Shown here: positions 1-5,682 of the stretch, piece after piece
Layout: each line of letters opens with the position of its first letter
Position numbering within the stretch: the stretch's first letter is position 1
NCBI GenBank assembly: GCA_005777415.1
Contig: SXMI01000281.1
Span: 1-9,370 of the forward strand
DNA: 9,370 nucleotides
DNA from: Actinomycetota bacterium
Lineage (GTDB): Bacteria; Actinomycetota; Acidimicrobiia; Acidimicrobiales; Microtrichaceae
Direction of reading: 5' to 3'
The notes under the pieces: model-generated
Told to the model about the DNA's origin: nothing
Database searches by the model: none
What the model saw: only the letters and a program-made list of their open reading frames with translations
Program-made: the position numbers and the translations under genes

Positions 1-1188
1 CACGGGCCCGAAGATCTCCTCGCGGACCGGCGTCATCGTGTTGTCGCAGCCGACGAGGAGCGTGGGCTCCACGTAGAAGCCGGTGTCGAGGCCCTCGGGA
101 CGGCCGCCACCGACCGCCGCCTCGGCACCCTCGGCCAGGCCGGCCGCGATGTAGCCCTCGATCCGGCCGCGGTGGACGTCGGTGATGACCGGGCCGACCA
201 CCGTGTCCTTCTCGGTCGGCGGGCCGACCTTCATGAAGGCCGCCGCGCCATTCAGGCCCTCCACGAGCTGGTCGTGCACGGAGCGGTGCACGATCACGCG
301 GGTGGGGGCGGTGCAGATCTGTCCGGAGTGGAATCCCCACACCGAGGCGATGCCGCCGATGGCGGCCTTCAGGTCGGCGTCGTCGAACACGAGGCAGGCA
401 CCCTTGCCGCCGAGCTCCAGCAGCAGCCGCTTCATCTGCCCGCCGGCCACCTCACCGATGCGACGACCGACGCCGGTCGAGCCCGTGAAGGACACCATGT
501 CGGTCTGCGGGTGGTCGACGATCGCCTCCGAGGCCGGGATGCCTGTGCCGCCGACCACATTGACCACACCCGGAGGGAAACCGGCCTCCTGGAGGAGCTC
601 CACCATCCGGAACACCGCCAGCGGGTCCTGGGGGGCCGGCTTGACCACCACGGTGTTGCCCATGGCGAGCGCCGGACCGATCTTGCCGGCCATGTTCACC
701 ATCGGGAAGTTGTAGGAGGTGATGCAGCTCACCACGCCCACCGGCACCCGGTTCGCGGCGGCGTTCACCACGCCACCGGGGGCGAGCACCGTGGCCGGCA
801 TGACGGCCGGGGGCAGCGGGTCGAGCGTGGCCTCCAGGGCTCCCTTGGCGTACCGGCGCAGCCGGGCTGCCGCCTGGGGCACCTGGATGGTCTTCGTGGT
901 CCGGTAGGTCGCTCCGGTCTCGGCCTGCACCAGCGGCACGAGCTCGTCGGCCGCGGCGTCGATCAGGTCGGCAGCCCGGTCCAGCAGGGCCGCTCGCTCC
1001 TCGGGACGCGTCCGGGACCATGCGGGGAGCGCAGCCGCGGCCGACTCCACGGCGGCCCGGGCCTGCTCGACGCTCGCCTCGGGCGCCTCGGCGACGACCT
1101 CCTCGGTCGCCGGATTGACGATGTCGTAGCGGGACGACGGCTCGACTGGCACGCCGTCGATGATCAGGGAGTACTCGCGCGCTGCCAT
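1..1188 (-). CDS. NAD(P)-dependent aldehyde dehydrogenase, C-terminus cut by window edge
   Basis: The protein oxidises an aldehyde to an acid with NAD(P)+ through a cysteine thiohemiacetal, probably in the cytosol. It opens at the ATG at 1188-1186 and runs 396 codons without a stop to base 1, so perhaps 80-90 C-terminal residues of a usual 475-500 are missing. Visible family motifs are the oxyanion Asn in SYNFP (residue 160), the general-base Glu in LELGGKG (Glu258), the nucleophile in GQICTAPTR (Cys292), and EEIFGPV at the cut end. The 34-residue Glu-Cys spacing is the canonical one. The first in-frame stop upstream lies at 1224-1222 and no other ATG intervenes, which fixes the start. There is no Shine-Dalgarno sequence, but a TAnnnT element sits 7 bases before the ATG. 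It lies 56 bases downstream of the amidohydrolase gene and may be co-transcribed with it or have its own promoter. The family is certain. The substrate is unknown; an aldehyde made by the neighbouring enzymes is a guess. Confidence 0.93.
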   Translation of the reverse strand, partial: MAAREYSLIIDGVPVEPSSRYDIVNPATEEVVAEAPEASVEQARAAVESAAAALPAWSRTRPEERAALLDRAADLIDAAADELVPLVQAETGATYRTTKTIQVPQAAARLRRYAKGALEATLDPLPPAVMPATVLAPGGVVNAAANRVPVGVVSCITSYNFPMVNMAGKIGPALAMGNTVVVKPAPQDPLAVFRMVELLQEAGFPPGVVNVVGGTGIPASEAIVDHPQTDMVSFTGSTGVGRRIGEVAGGQMKRLLLELGGKGACLVFDDADLKAAIGGIASVWGFHSGQICTAPTRVIVHRSVHDQLVEGLNGAAAFMKVGPPTEKDTVVGPVITDVHRGRIEGYIAAGLAEGAEAAVGGGRPEGLDTGFYVEPTLLVGCDNTMTPVREEIFGPV

Positions 1189-1195
1189 GGCGAGG

Positions 1196-1201
1196 ACGCT
1201 A
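1196..1201 (-). promoter_or_regulatory. Candidate -10 element of a leaderless aldehyde dehydrogenase transcript
   Basis: On the minus strand TAGCGT, matching the actinobacterial TAnnnT -10 pattern, ends seven bases before the aldehyde dehydrogenase ATG. Transcription would then begin at or next to the start codon, which fits the absence of a Shine-Dalgarno sequence. No clear -35 hexamer is visible. One hexamer of this looseness is weak alone; support comes from the same geometry at two other genes in the window. Confidence 0.4.
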
Positions 1202-1227
1202 CCGGTCGTCGTCGTCGACGGTCAGAT

Positions 1228-1244
1228 CGCCGAGCGGCTCGGCG
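1228..1244 (-). terminator. GC hairpin directly after the amidohydrolase stop, possible terminator
   Basis: A perfect 7-base-pair stem (cgccgag and ctcggcg) with a 3-base loop begins at the base after the amidohydrolase TGA. No T tract follows on the minus strand, so it is not a classical intrinsic terminator. It could be a U-less actinobacterial terminator, an mRNA 3' stabiliser, or chance in GC-rich DNA. If it terminates, the aldehyde dehydrogenase depends on its own promoter. Confidence 0.3.
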
Positions 1245-2492
1245 TCAGGGCTGCAGGTCCAGGCCCAGCAGCGAGATCGCGTTGCCGCGCACCAGCTTCC
1301 GCTGCACATCGGCCGGCAGGTTGCCCATCTGCTTGAGGGCCACCTCCTTGGAGTGCGGCCAGGTGGAGTCGGAGTGCGGGTAGTCCGTCTCGAAGCAGAC
1401 GTTGTCGACGCCGACGGCCTCGATGTTGGCCAGGCCGTAGTTGTCGTCGAAGAAGCACCCGTAGATCTGGCGGAAGTAGTAGGTGCTCGGGGGCTCCGGC
1501 ACCCTGTCACCGATACCACCCCAGCCCCGGTTCTCCTCCCACACCTTGTCGGCCCGCTCGATGATGTAGGGGATCCAGCCGATCTGACCCTCCGAGTACG
1601 ACAGCTTCAGCTCGGGGAACCGGTGCAGGACGCCGGAGAACAGGAAGTCGGTCATCGACGCCATGGCGTTGTTGAAGGTGAGCGTGGAGCCCACCGCGGC
1701 CGGGGCGTCCGCCGAGGTCGACGGCATCTTCGAGCTGGAACCGATGTGCATGTTCACGACCGTGCCGGTCTCGGCGCAGGCCCGGAACAGCGGGTCCCAG
1801 TAGCCATCGGCGTCGTGCACCGAGGGCAGGCCGAGGTAGGCCGGGATCTCCGAGAAGGTGATGGCGCGGCCACCGCGCTCGGCGTTGCGGCGCACCTCCG
1901 CCGCCGCCAGCTCCGGGTCCCAGAGCTGCACGATCGCCAGCGGGATCAGACGACCGTCGGTGCCGGCACACCACTCGTCGAACTGCCAGTCGTTGTAGGC
2001 CTTCACGCAGAGGTCGGCGAGCTCCTTGTCCTCGGCCTCGAGGAACCGCTGACCGCAGAAGCGCACGAAGCTCGACGGGAACGACATGGAGGCCTCGGTC
2101 CAGTTGGCGTCCATGTCGGCGAGGCGAGCCTCCGGGTCCCAGCAGCCCCGGCGCATGTCGTCGTAGGTGATGGGGACGACCTGGACCTGGTCGCGCTCGA
2201 AGCCGACGGCGGCCTCGAGTCGGGTGAGCGGGAACATGTTCCCCTCGAAGGTCCACCAGTCGCCGACGGTGCCGTCCGGATCCTCCTGGAAGGAGAACAC
2301 GCCACCGACGAAGCTCATGCTGCTCTTCCCCCGCTCCGAGCGCGGGCCCACCTCCTTGAACCGCTCAGGGAGGCGGTCCTGCCACACATGGGGTGGCTCG
2401 ATGACGTGGTCGTCGACCGAGACGATCTTGGGGAGGTCCGCATCGGTAGCGGTGGTGTCGGCTGCGGTGGTGTCGGCTGCGACGTCGTCCAT
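1245..2492 (-). CDS. Amidohydrolase_2 family metal-dependent hydrolase/decarboxylase (ACMSD-like, COG2159)
   Basis: This 415-residue protein looks like a TIM-barrel member of the amidohydrolase superfamily, in the group with aminocarboxymuconate-semialdehyde decarboxylase, whose members hydrolyse C-N or C-O bonds or decarboxylate. The barrel starts near residue 22 with VDDHVIEPPHVW, in the place of the first metal-binding motif (His29). Later come NMHIGSS (His249), LHRFPELKLSYSEGQIGW (His290, Glu301), and FETDYPHSDSTWPH with the expected metal/catalytic Asp370. The end, GNAISLLGLDL, is the usual C-terminal helix. The textbook HxH pair appears as DDH, a variant common in this subgroup. Residues 1-20 are a low-complexity Asp/Thr/Ala tail encoded by a short tandem repeat; no other ATG, GTG or TTG lies before the barrel. 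There is no Shine-Dalgarno sequence: TACGCT lies six bases before the ATG and a KstR-like operator just upstream. The gene follows the SDR by 33 bases. The family is clear; substrate and reaction are unknown. Confidence 0.9.
   Translation of the reverse strand: MDDVAADTTAADTTATDADLPKIVSVDDHVIEPPHVWQDRLPERFKEVGPRSERGKSSMSFVGGVFSFQEDPDGTVGDWWTFEGNMFPLTRLEAAVGFERDQVQVVPITYDDMRRGCWDPEARLADMDANWTEASMSFPSSFVRFCGQRFLEAEDKELADLCVKAYNDWQFDEWCAGTDGRLIPLAIVQLWDPELAAAEVRRNAERGGRAITFSEIPAYLGLPSVHDADGYWDPLFRACAETGTVVNMHIGSSSKMPSTSADAPAAVGSTLTFNNAMASMTDFLFSGVLHRFPELKLSYSEGQIGWIPYIIERADKVWEENRGWGGIGDRVPEPPSTYYFRQIYGCFFDDNYGLANIEAVGVDNVCFETDYPHSDSTWPHSKEVALKQMGNLPADVQRKLVRGNAISLLGLDLQP
2451..2480 (-). repeat. 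Two perfect 15-base tandem copies in the amidohydrolase N-terminal codons
   Basis: The unit ggtggtgtcggctgc (plus-strand reading) occurs twice, head to tail. In the gene it encodes two Ala-Ala-Asp-Thr-Thr units near residues 5-14, in a region with no barrel motifs. The unit is a multiple of three, so copy-number change would keep the frame. It explains the unusual hydrophilic tail before the first metal motif. Confidence 0.7.
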
Positions 2493-2498
2493 GGGATC

Positions 2499-2504
2499 AG
2501 CGTA
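2499..2504 (-). promoter_or_regulatory. Candidate -10 element of a leaderless amidohydrolase transcript
   Basis: Minus-strand TACGCT fits TAnnnT and is followed by six bases (gatccc) and the ATG. The same hexamer with the same six-base spacing precedes the cyclic-nucleotide-binding gene at 3805. No Shine-Dalgarno sequence is present, consistent with a leaderless start. The -35 position would fall inside the KstR-like operator at 2515-2528, so a bound repressor would block the promoter. Confidence 0.5.
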
Positions 2505-2514
2505 CCCCCCTGAC

Positions 2515-2528
2515 TGAAACGCGTTCTA
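2515..2528. promoter_or_regulatory. KstR-like TetR-family operator, tgaaacgcgttcta
   Basis: The 14 bases match every fixed position of TnnAACnnGTTnnA, the consensus known for KstR, the TetR-family repressor of cholesterol catabolism in mycobacteria and rhodococci. Six of the eight fixed positions are A or T, so a chance match is unlikely in DNA this GC-rich. It ends 23 bases before the amidohydrolase ATG, just upstream of the TACGCT element, where a repressor would cover the -35 region. Its right end includes the TAG stop of the SDR gene. Match and position are seen directly; binding by a KstR homologue encoded elsewhere, or by the local TetR, is inference. Confidence 0.6.
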
Positions 2529-3356
2529 GCCGCCCGTCCGTCGCTCGTCATCGACCACCGGCTCGCCCCCTTCGGCCCGCACCAGGTCGACCAGGGGGCC
2601 CAGCACCGGGTCCATCTGGGCGGAGGAGAGCATGCTCCCACCGTCCAGGACGATGTTCTGGCCGGTCAGGTAGCCGCACCGGTCGTCCAGCAGGAACCGG
2701 ATCAGCTCGGCGGTCTCCTCGGCCGTGCCCAGTCGGGCCATCGGCGTCCGCTCCTCGAGGCCTGCGAGCGTCGCCTCGTCGGCGGTGAGCACATCGTTGA
2801 GCGGTGTCCGCACGAACCCGGGCGAGACGCAGTTGACCCGGACCGCCGGCGCCCACTCGAGCGCCGCCGAGGAGGTGAGCGCCACGACGGCGGCCTTGGC
2901 GGCGGCGTAGGGGGCCTCACCCAGCGTGGGGCGCACCCCCGAGACGCTCGCCACGTTCACGACGGCCGCCGGTCGCCCACTCGCCTCGCAGTGGCGACGG
3001 AGGTGCGGAACCGCCGCCTGGAGACAGAGGAGCGTGCCGGTGACGTTGACCCCCCAGATCAGGTCAACCTCGGGCTCGGTGTAGTCCTCCAGCGGCTTCA
3101 GGTTCCCCACACCGGCGTTGTTCACCCACCCGGCGACCCCGCCCAACTCCGCGGCCGCGAGCTCGACCGCACCATCCACCTGATCGCGACGACGGACGTC
3201 GGCCACCAGCGCGAGACCGCCGACCTGGCCGGCCACGCGGTGGGCGGCCTCGGCGTTGCGGTCGAGCACGCCGACCGGGATCCCCTGCCGGGCCAGGAGC
3301 GCACAGGTGGCTGCGCCGATCCCCGACCCGCCGCCGGTGACCACCACGCCGCTCAC
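2526..3356 (-). CDS. SDR-family NAD(P)-dependent oxidoreductase
   Basis: A 276-residue classical short-chain dehydrogenase/reductase that would interconvert an alcohol and a ketone with NAD(P)(H) in the cytosol. Visible are the Rossmann glycine motif TGGGSGIG (residues 7-14), the acidic residue after strand 2 (LDRN, Asp32, favouring NAD+), the VADV adenine-site Asp, NNAG (79-82), and a full catalytic set: Asn104, Ser137, Tyr150 and Lys154 in YAAAK. After it come CVSPGFVRTP and a C-terminal YLTGQNIVLDGG. The start is the GTG at 3356-3354, which gives the standard SDR N-terminus and overlaps the TGA of the preceding EthD-like gene by four bases (GTGA), implying translational coupling. The frame stays open upstream to 3767, but that stretch is Arg/Pro-rich and antiparallel to nothing recognisable, so it is not coding here. 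The tail after VLDGG (about 35 residues) is longer than usual. Substrate unknown; a hydroxyacyl-CoA or hydroxysteroid is plausible. Confidence 0.92.
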   Translation of the reverse strand: MSGVVVTGGGSGIGAATCALLARQGIPVGVLDRNAEAAHRVAGQVGGLALVADVRRRDQVDGAVELAAAELGGVAGWVNNAGVGNLKPLEDYTEPEVDLIWGVNVTGTLLCLQAAVPHLRRHCEASGRPAAVVNVASVSGVRPTLGEAPYAAAKAAVVALTSSAALEWAPAVRVNCVSPGFVRTPLNDVLTADEATLAGLEERTPMARLGTAEETAELIRFLLDDRCGYLTGQNIVLDGGSMLSSAQMDPVLGPLVDLVRAEGGEPVVDDERRTGG

Positions 3357-3736
3357 GTCGGCGCTCCCCCGGCCGGGCCGTCGGGTCGAGGGCCGTCGAT
3401 CACCACGTGCGGCTGCTCGGTGATGATGAACTCGATGCGGTCGACGTCCAGGAACCGTCGCTCGTCCGGGGCGATCAGCTCGGCGTATGCGGGCTCCGAG
3501 ATGAACGCCGCGAAGTCGTCGATCGTCCGGTACCACTGCACCGCGACGCCGTCGAGGTCGTCGTTGCCGGACAGCCCGTCCGGCCGATGGCGCACGTGCT
3601 GCTCGTAGCGGTGGATGTGGCGGGCCAGCTCCGGGGTCCCGGCGATCAGGGGACCGTGGCGCTCCCTCCAGTGCTCCACGAACTGCTCGGTGGTGAGTTC
3701 GTGGCGGCGGCGGAGCAGGGCGAACATGACGACCAC
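3353..3736 (-). CDS. EthD-like (dimeric alpha-beta barrel) small protein
   Basis: A 127-residue protein whose N-terminus, MVVMFALLRRRHELTTEQF, and following HWRERHGPLI match the EthD domain pattern of a first beta strand, a helix with FxxxW and an RHGP turn. EthD-like proteins form dimeric ferredoxin-like barrels. The name comes from a protein required for ethyl tert-butyl ether degradation, and others act as cyclases, decarboxylases or accessory factors. A second strand-helix unit follows (VAVQWYRTIDDFAAFISEPAY), then a loop ending in a Pro/Gly-rich tail that is probably disordered. GTG at 3736-3734 is preferred because GGAGG lies four bases upstream; the ATG at 3727-3725 (Met4) would leave a 13-base spacing. 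The TGA overlaps the GTG of the SDR gene, so the two proteins probably work together. The exact role is not readable from the sequence. Confidence 0.82.
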   Translation of the reverse strand: MVVMFALLRRRHELTTEQFVEHWRERHGPLIAGTPELARHIHRYEQHVRHRPDGLSGNDDLDGVAVQWYRTIDDFAAFISEPAYAELIAPDERRFLDVDRIEFIITEQPHVVIDGPRPDGPAGGAPT

Positions 3737-3740
3737 GGGG

Positions 3741-3746
3741 CCTCCC
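3741..3746 (-). promoter_or_regulatory. Ribosome binding site of the EthD-like gene (GGGAGG)
   Basis: Minus-strand GGGAGG is the strongest Shine-Dalgarno sequence in the window. It lies four bases before the GTG at 3736 and 13 before the ATG at 3727, and so decides for the GTG start. A canonical site here contrasts with the leaderless-looking starts of the amidohydrolase, aldehyde dehydrogenase and cyclic-nucleotide-binding genes. Confidence 0.6.
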
Positions 3747-3765
3747 GGGTGGAGCGGACTGGAAC

Positions 3766-3780
3766 ACCGGCCGGGCCGGT
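3766..3780. repeat. Inverted repeat accggcc-g-ggccggt between divergent genes
   Basis: Two perfect 7-base arms surround a single central g in the 68-base gap between the EthD-like gene (leftward) and the cyclic-nucleotide-binding gene (rightward). The place is right for an operator shared by both promoters, but GC-only palindromes arise easily in such DNA. A regulator cannot be named. Confidence 0.35.
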
Positions 3781-3792
3781 TGACGCCGAGGT

Positions 3793-3798
3793 TACGCT
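3793..3798 (+). promoter_or_regulatory. Candidate -10 element of a leaderless cyclic-nucleotide-binding gene transcript
   Basis: TACGCT is followed by six bases (tgggcc) and the ATG at 3805. The hexamer and spacing equal those before the amidohydrolase ATG on the other strand. The only purine-rich candidate Shine-Dalgarno sequence, GAGG at 3788-3791, is 13 bases from the ATG and overlaps nothing useful, so leaderless initiation is the simpler reading. Confidence 0.5.
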
Positions 3799-3804
3799 TG
3801 GGCC

Positions 3805-4260
3805 ATGACGCCGCGCCGCGACTCCGCCGAACGCTTCCGAGACCTGCCGATGTTCGCCGACTGCTCGGACGCGGAGCTCGCCGAGATCGACCGGCTGACC
3901 GACGAGGTCCACATGGAGGCCGGTCGGGTCATCATGCGCCAGGGCGACCTCGGACAGGAGTTCGCCGTCATCGTCTCGGGCACCGCCCAGGTCGTCAAGG
4001 ACGACGTGGTGGTCGCCGAGCTGGGTCCGGGCGACTACTTCGGCGAGGTCGCGCTCCTCGAGGCCATCCCACGCACCGCCAGCGTCATCGCCTCGAGCGA
4101 CCTGCTGCTCGAGGTGATCGACCGCCGGGGTTTCAACACGCTGCTCGACGACCTCCCGTCGTTGAGCAGGTCGATGCTCAAGGGCATGGCCCACCGACTG
4201 GTGGAACTGGAGCTGGTCTGTCAGCAACTGCGACAGGCCGCCGCCGAACGCCCGTCCTGA
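3805..4260 (+). CDS. Stand-alone cyclic nucleotide-binding domain protein (Crp-like, no HTH)
   Basis: The 151-residue protein is almost entirely one cNMP-binding beta-roll. It has an N-terminal helix with the typical lead-in FRDLPMFADCSDAELAEI (residues 11-28), a QGDLGQEFAVIVSGTAQV stretch, and the phosphate-binding cassette GDYFGEVALLEAIPRTASV (about 76-94). That cassette keeps the ribose-binding Glu81 and the phosphate-binding Arg90, followed by Thr91. A C-terminal helix follows (about 118-147). No helix-turn-helix, kinase or membrane segment is attached, unlike CRP/FNR regulators of about 220 residues. It may sense cAMP or cGMP and act on a partner protein; that is inference. The start ATG sits six bases after a TACGCT element. 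The gene diverges from the EthD/SDR pair and converges on the LLM oxidoreductase gene with a 28-base gap. Whether it binds a nucleotide is untested, but the key residues are present. Confidence 0.9.
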   Translation: MTPRRDSAERFRDLPMFADCSDAELAEIDRLTDEVHMEAGRVIMRQGDLGQEFAVIVSGTAQVVKDDVVVAELGPGDYFGEVALLEAIPRTASVIASSDLLLEVIDRRGFNTLLDDLPSLSRSMLKGMAHRLVELELVCQQLRQAAAERPS

Positions 4261-4270
4261 GCCGCCCGCA

Positions 4271-4284
4271 CGACGCCGGCGTCG
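4271..4284. terminator. Palindrome cgacgccggcgtcg between convergent genes
   Basis: A perfect 14-base palindrome lies in the 28 bases separating two convergent stop codons (4260 plus, 4289 minus). With a four-base loop it folds as a 5-base-pair stem and reads the same on both strands, so it could serve both genes. There is no T tract on either side, so its efficiency as a terminator is doubtful. Confidence 0.3.
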
Positions 4285-4288
4285 GGTC

Positions 4289-5233
4289 TCAGCCGGCGAC
4301 GAGCGGCCACACCTCGTTCCCGAACCGCTCGAGCTGCTCGGCGTAGTCCGCAGCGGACGCGGCGATGAAACGGACCTGCACCTGGTTGGCCCCGAGCGAG
4401 GTGTACCGGCGGATCGACTCCGCGATCTCCTCGGGTCGACCGCGCAGGGCCCACTCGGGGAGGTTCTCGACCACGCCACCGATCGCAATCGGCGCGCCGT
4501 TGATCCCCAGGTCGAACGACTCGGACAGTCCCGCCGCCGCCCGCTCCGACCGGATCGTCTCGACCGCAGCACGCATGCCCATGGCCGGCGGCCCCTGCGG
4601 GAGCCAGCCGTCGCCGAGTCGGGCCGCTCGGCGGATCGCCGGGGCCGAGGAGCCTCCGACCCAGATCGGTGGTCCACCGGGCCGCTCCGGCCGTGGGCGC
4701 ATGCCGACGCCGACCTCGGCGCCCGGCCCGCCGATCGTCGGGTACTCCTCCTCGAATGCGGCGCGGATCACCTCGATCGCCCGGTCGGTCGCCGGCCCCC
4801 GGTCGGCGTGGTCGACACCCAGGACCTCGAACTCGCTCGCCAGGTGACCGGCGCCCACACCGAGCACGGCGCGGCCACCGGTCAGGTGGTCGAGCGTCGC
4901 GAAGGCCTTGGCGGTGACGAGCGGATGCCGGTAGGCCAGCACGTACACGTGGCTGAGGAGCCAGACCCGCTCGGTCAGGGCGCCCAACCAGGCCAGCGTC
5001 GCCACCGTGTCGTACCAGGTCGACGACATCGACTCGTCCGCCGGTCGCGGGATCCCGACGTGGTCGCACACGGCGACGTAGGCCGCGCCGGCGCGGTCGG
5101 CCGCCTGTGCGATGAGCGCCAACTCCGCCGGACCCGACCCGGGCTCCCAGTCCTGGACGTAGATGGTCGACTGGGACTGGATCGGCAGCTGGATCCCCCA
5201 CACGACCTCCCCAGCCGGGATGATCGCAGCCAT
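4289..5233 (-). CDS. LLM-class flavin/F420-dependent oxidoreductase
   Basis: A 314-residue bacterial-luciferase-like TIM-barrel protein. Family landmarks are WGIQLPIQ in strand 1, ELALIAQAADRAGAAYVAVCDHVGIP (about 37-62), the stretch HVYVLAYRHPLVTAKAFATLDHLTGGRAVLGVGAGH (95-130) that frames the cofactor phosphate, FEVLGV, PPIWVGGSS (188-196), and ARLGDGWLP (204-212). In Actinomycetota most such proteins use coenzyme F420, some FMN; the sequence alone does not settle which. The family moves hydride to or from alcohols, enones or sugars. The start ATG at 5233-5231 overlaps the TGA of the preceding gene in TGATG and gives the standard N-terminus; the open frame upstream to 5338 is Arg-rich shadow. 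It is the last gene of a four-gene overlapping operon with the thiolase, which suggests a redox step on the same CoA-linked or hydroxylated substrate. Confidence 0.92.
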   Translation of the reverse strand: MAAIIPAGEVVWGIQLPIQSQSTIYVQDWEPGSGPAELALIAQAADRAGAAYVAVCDHVGIPRPADESMSSTWYDTVATLAWLGALTERVWLLSHVYVLAYRHPLVTAKAFATLDHLTGGRAVLGVGAGHLASEFEVLGVDHADRGPATDRAIEVIRAAFEEEYPTIGGPGAEVGVGMRPRPERPGGPPIWVGGSSAPAIRRAARLGDGWLPQGPPAMGMRAAVETIRSERAAAGLSESFDLGINGAPIAIGGVVENLPEWALRGRPEEIAESIRRYTSLGANQVQVRFIAASAADYAEQLERFGNEVWPLVAG

Positions 5234-5682
5234 CAGCGTCCCCCGCGGGCGTCGGCCCGGGCGGCATCCACGGCGACGACCGGTTCCTCGCGTTCGGCGT
5301 CGAACGACGAGACGCCGACCCGGACGGCGAGCGACCACGAACCGTCCGATGCGTCCACCGGGAGGGCTGCGACCCCTCGCACCCGGTCGATCAGCGCGGC
5401 GCCCGCGGCGTTGACGCCGGACGGGACGATGAGCACGAACTCGCCCGGACCGATCAGCCGGAGCAGATCCGTCGAACGGATCAGCGGCTCGAGTCGGGCG
5501 CGGAGTACGTCCTCGACCGCATCGTCGGGCGAGACCGACGGATCGCCGACCTGATCGAGCATCACCACGAGGACGGTCGCCGGAGCGCCCGCGGCGCCGA
5601 GCCGCCGGAGGAAGGCCACTGCGTCGTCGCGTCCCTGGGCATGGCCCCGCTCGGGGGCGGCATCGGAGGAGGTGTCGCTCAC
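5233..5682 (-). CDS. Degenerate GGDEF-like domain protein
   Basis: A 149-residue protein resembling a diguanylate cyclase domain without the catalytic residues. LRARLEPLIRSTDLLRLIGPGEFVLIVPSG (about 60-89) aligns with the helix, iRxxDlxxRxGGDEF loop and strand of GGDEF domains. The signature reads GPGEF (78-82), so the metal-binding third position is Gly. ATVLVVMLDQVGD (35-47) stands where lDhFKxiND is usual, and the DxLTGLxNR start is absent. WSLAVRVGVSSFD (116-128) and DAARADARGGR (139-149) match the terminal SiGva and ADxAlYxAKxxGR motifs. c-di-GMP synthesis is unlikely; binding a nucleotide or a purely structural role remains possible. The start is the GTG at 5682-5680, overlapping the thiolase TGA by GTGA; its TGA overlaps the ATG of the LLM oxidoreductase gene. 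Its place inside a metabolic operon is unusual. The fold assignment is by eye from short motifs and should be treated as probable. Confidence 0.72.
   Translation of the reverse strand: MSDTSSDAAPERGHAQGRDDAVAFLRRLGAAGAPATVLVVMLDQVGDPSVSPDDAVEDVLRARLEPLIRSTDLLRLIGPGEFVLIVPSGVNAAGAALIDRVRGVAALPVDASDGSWSLAVRVGVSSFDAEREEPVVAVDAARADARGGR

Noticed and set aside
172..1383. Open plus-strand frame antisense to the aldehyde dehydrogenase
   Set aside because: The minus strand encodes an aldehyde dehydrogenase with Asn, Glu and Cys catalytic motifs over the same bases; the plus-strand product is His/Arg/Gly-rich with no motif.
2230..2243. Perfect palindrome gggaacatgttccc with an AACnnGTT core
   Set aside because: It lies within conserved amidohydrolase codons (Gly-Asn-Met-Phe-Pro), lacks the outer T and A of the KstR consensus, and has no promoter context.
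1353..2513. Long open plus-strand frame antisense to the amidohydrolase
   Set aside because: The translation is Val/Gly/Arg-rich with no family motif, and the minus strand has clear conserved motifs throughout. Long antisense frames are expected in such GC-rich DNA.
3357..3767. N-terminal extension of the SDR frame up to 3767
   Set aside because: It would add 137 Arg/Pro-rich residues over the EthD-like gene, which is in a better frame. The GTG at 3356 gives a standard SDR N-terminus and a GTGA overlap.
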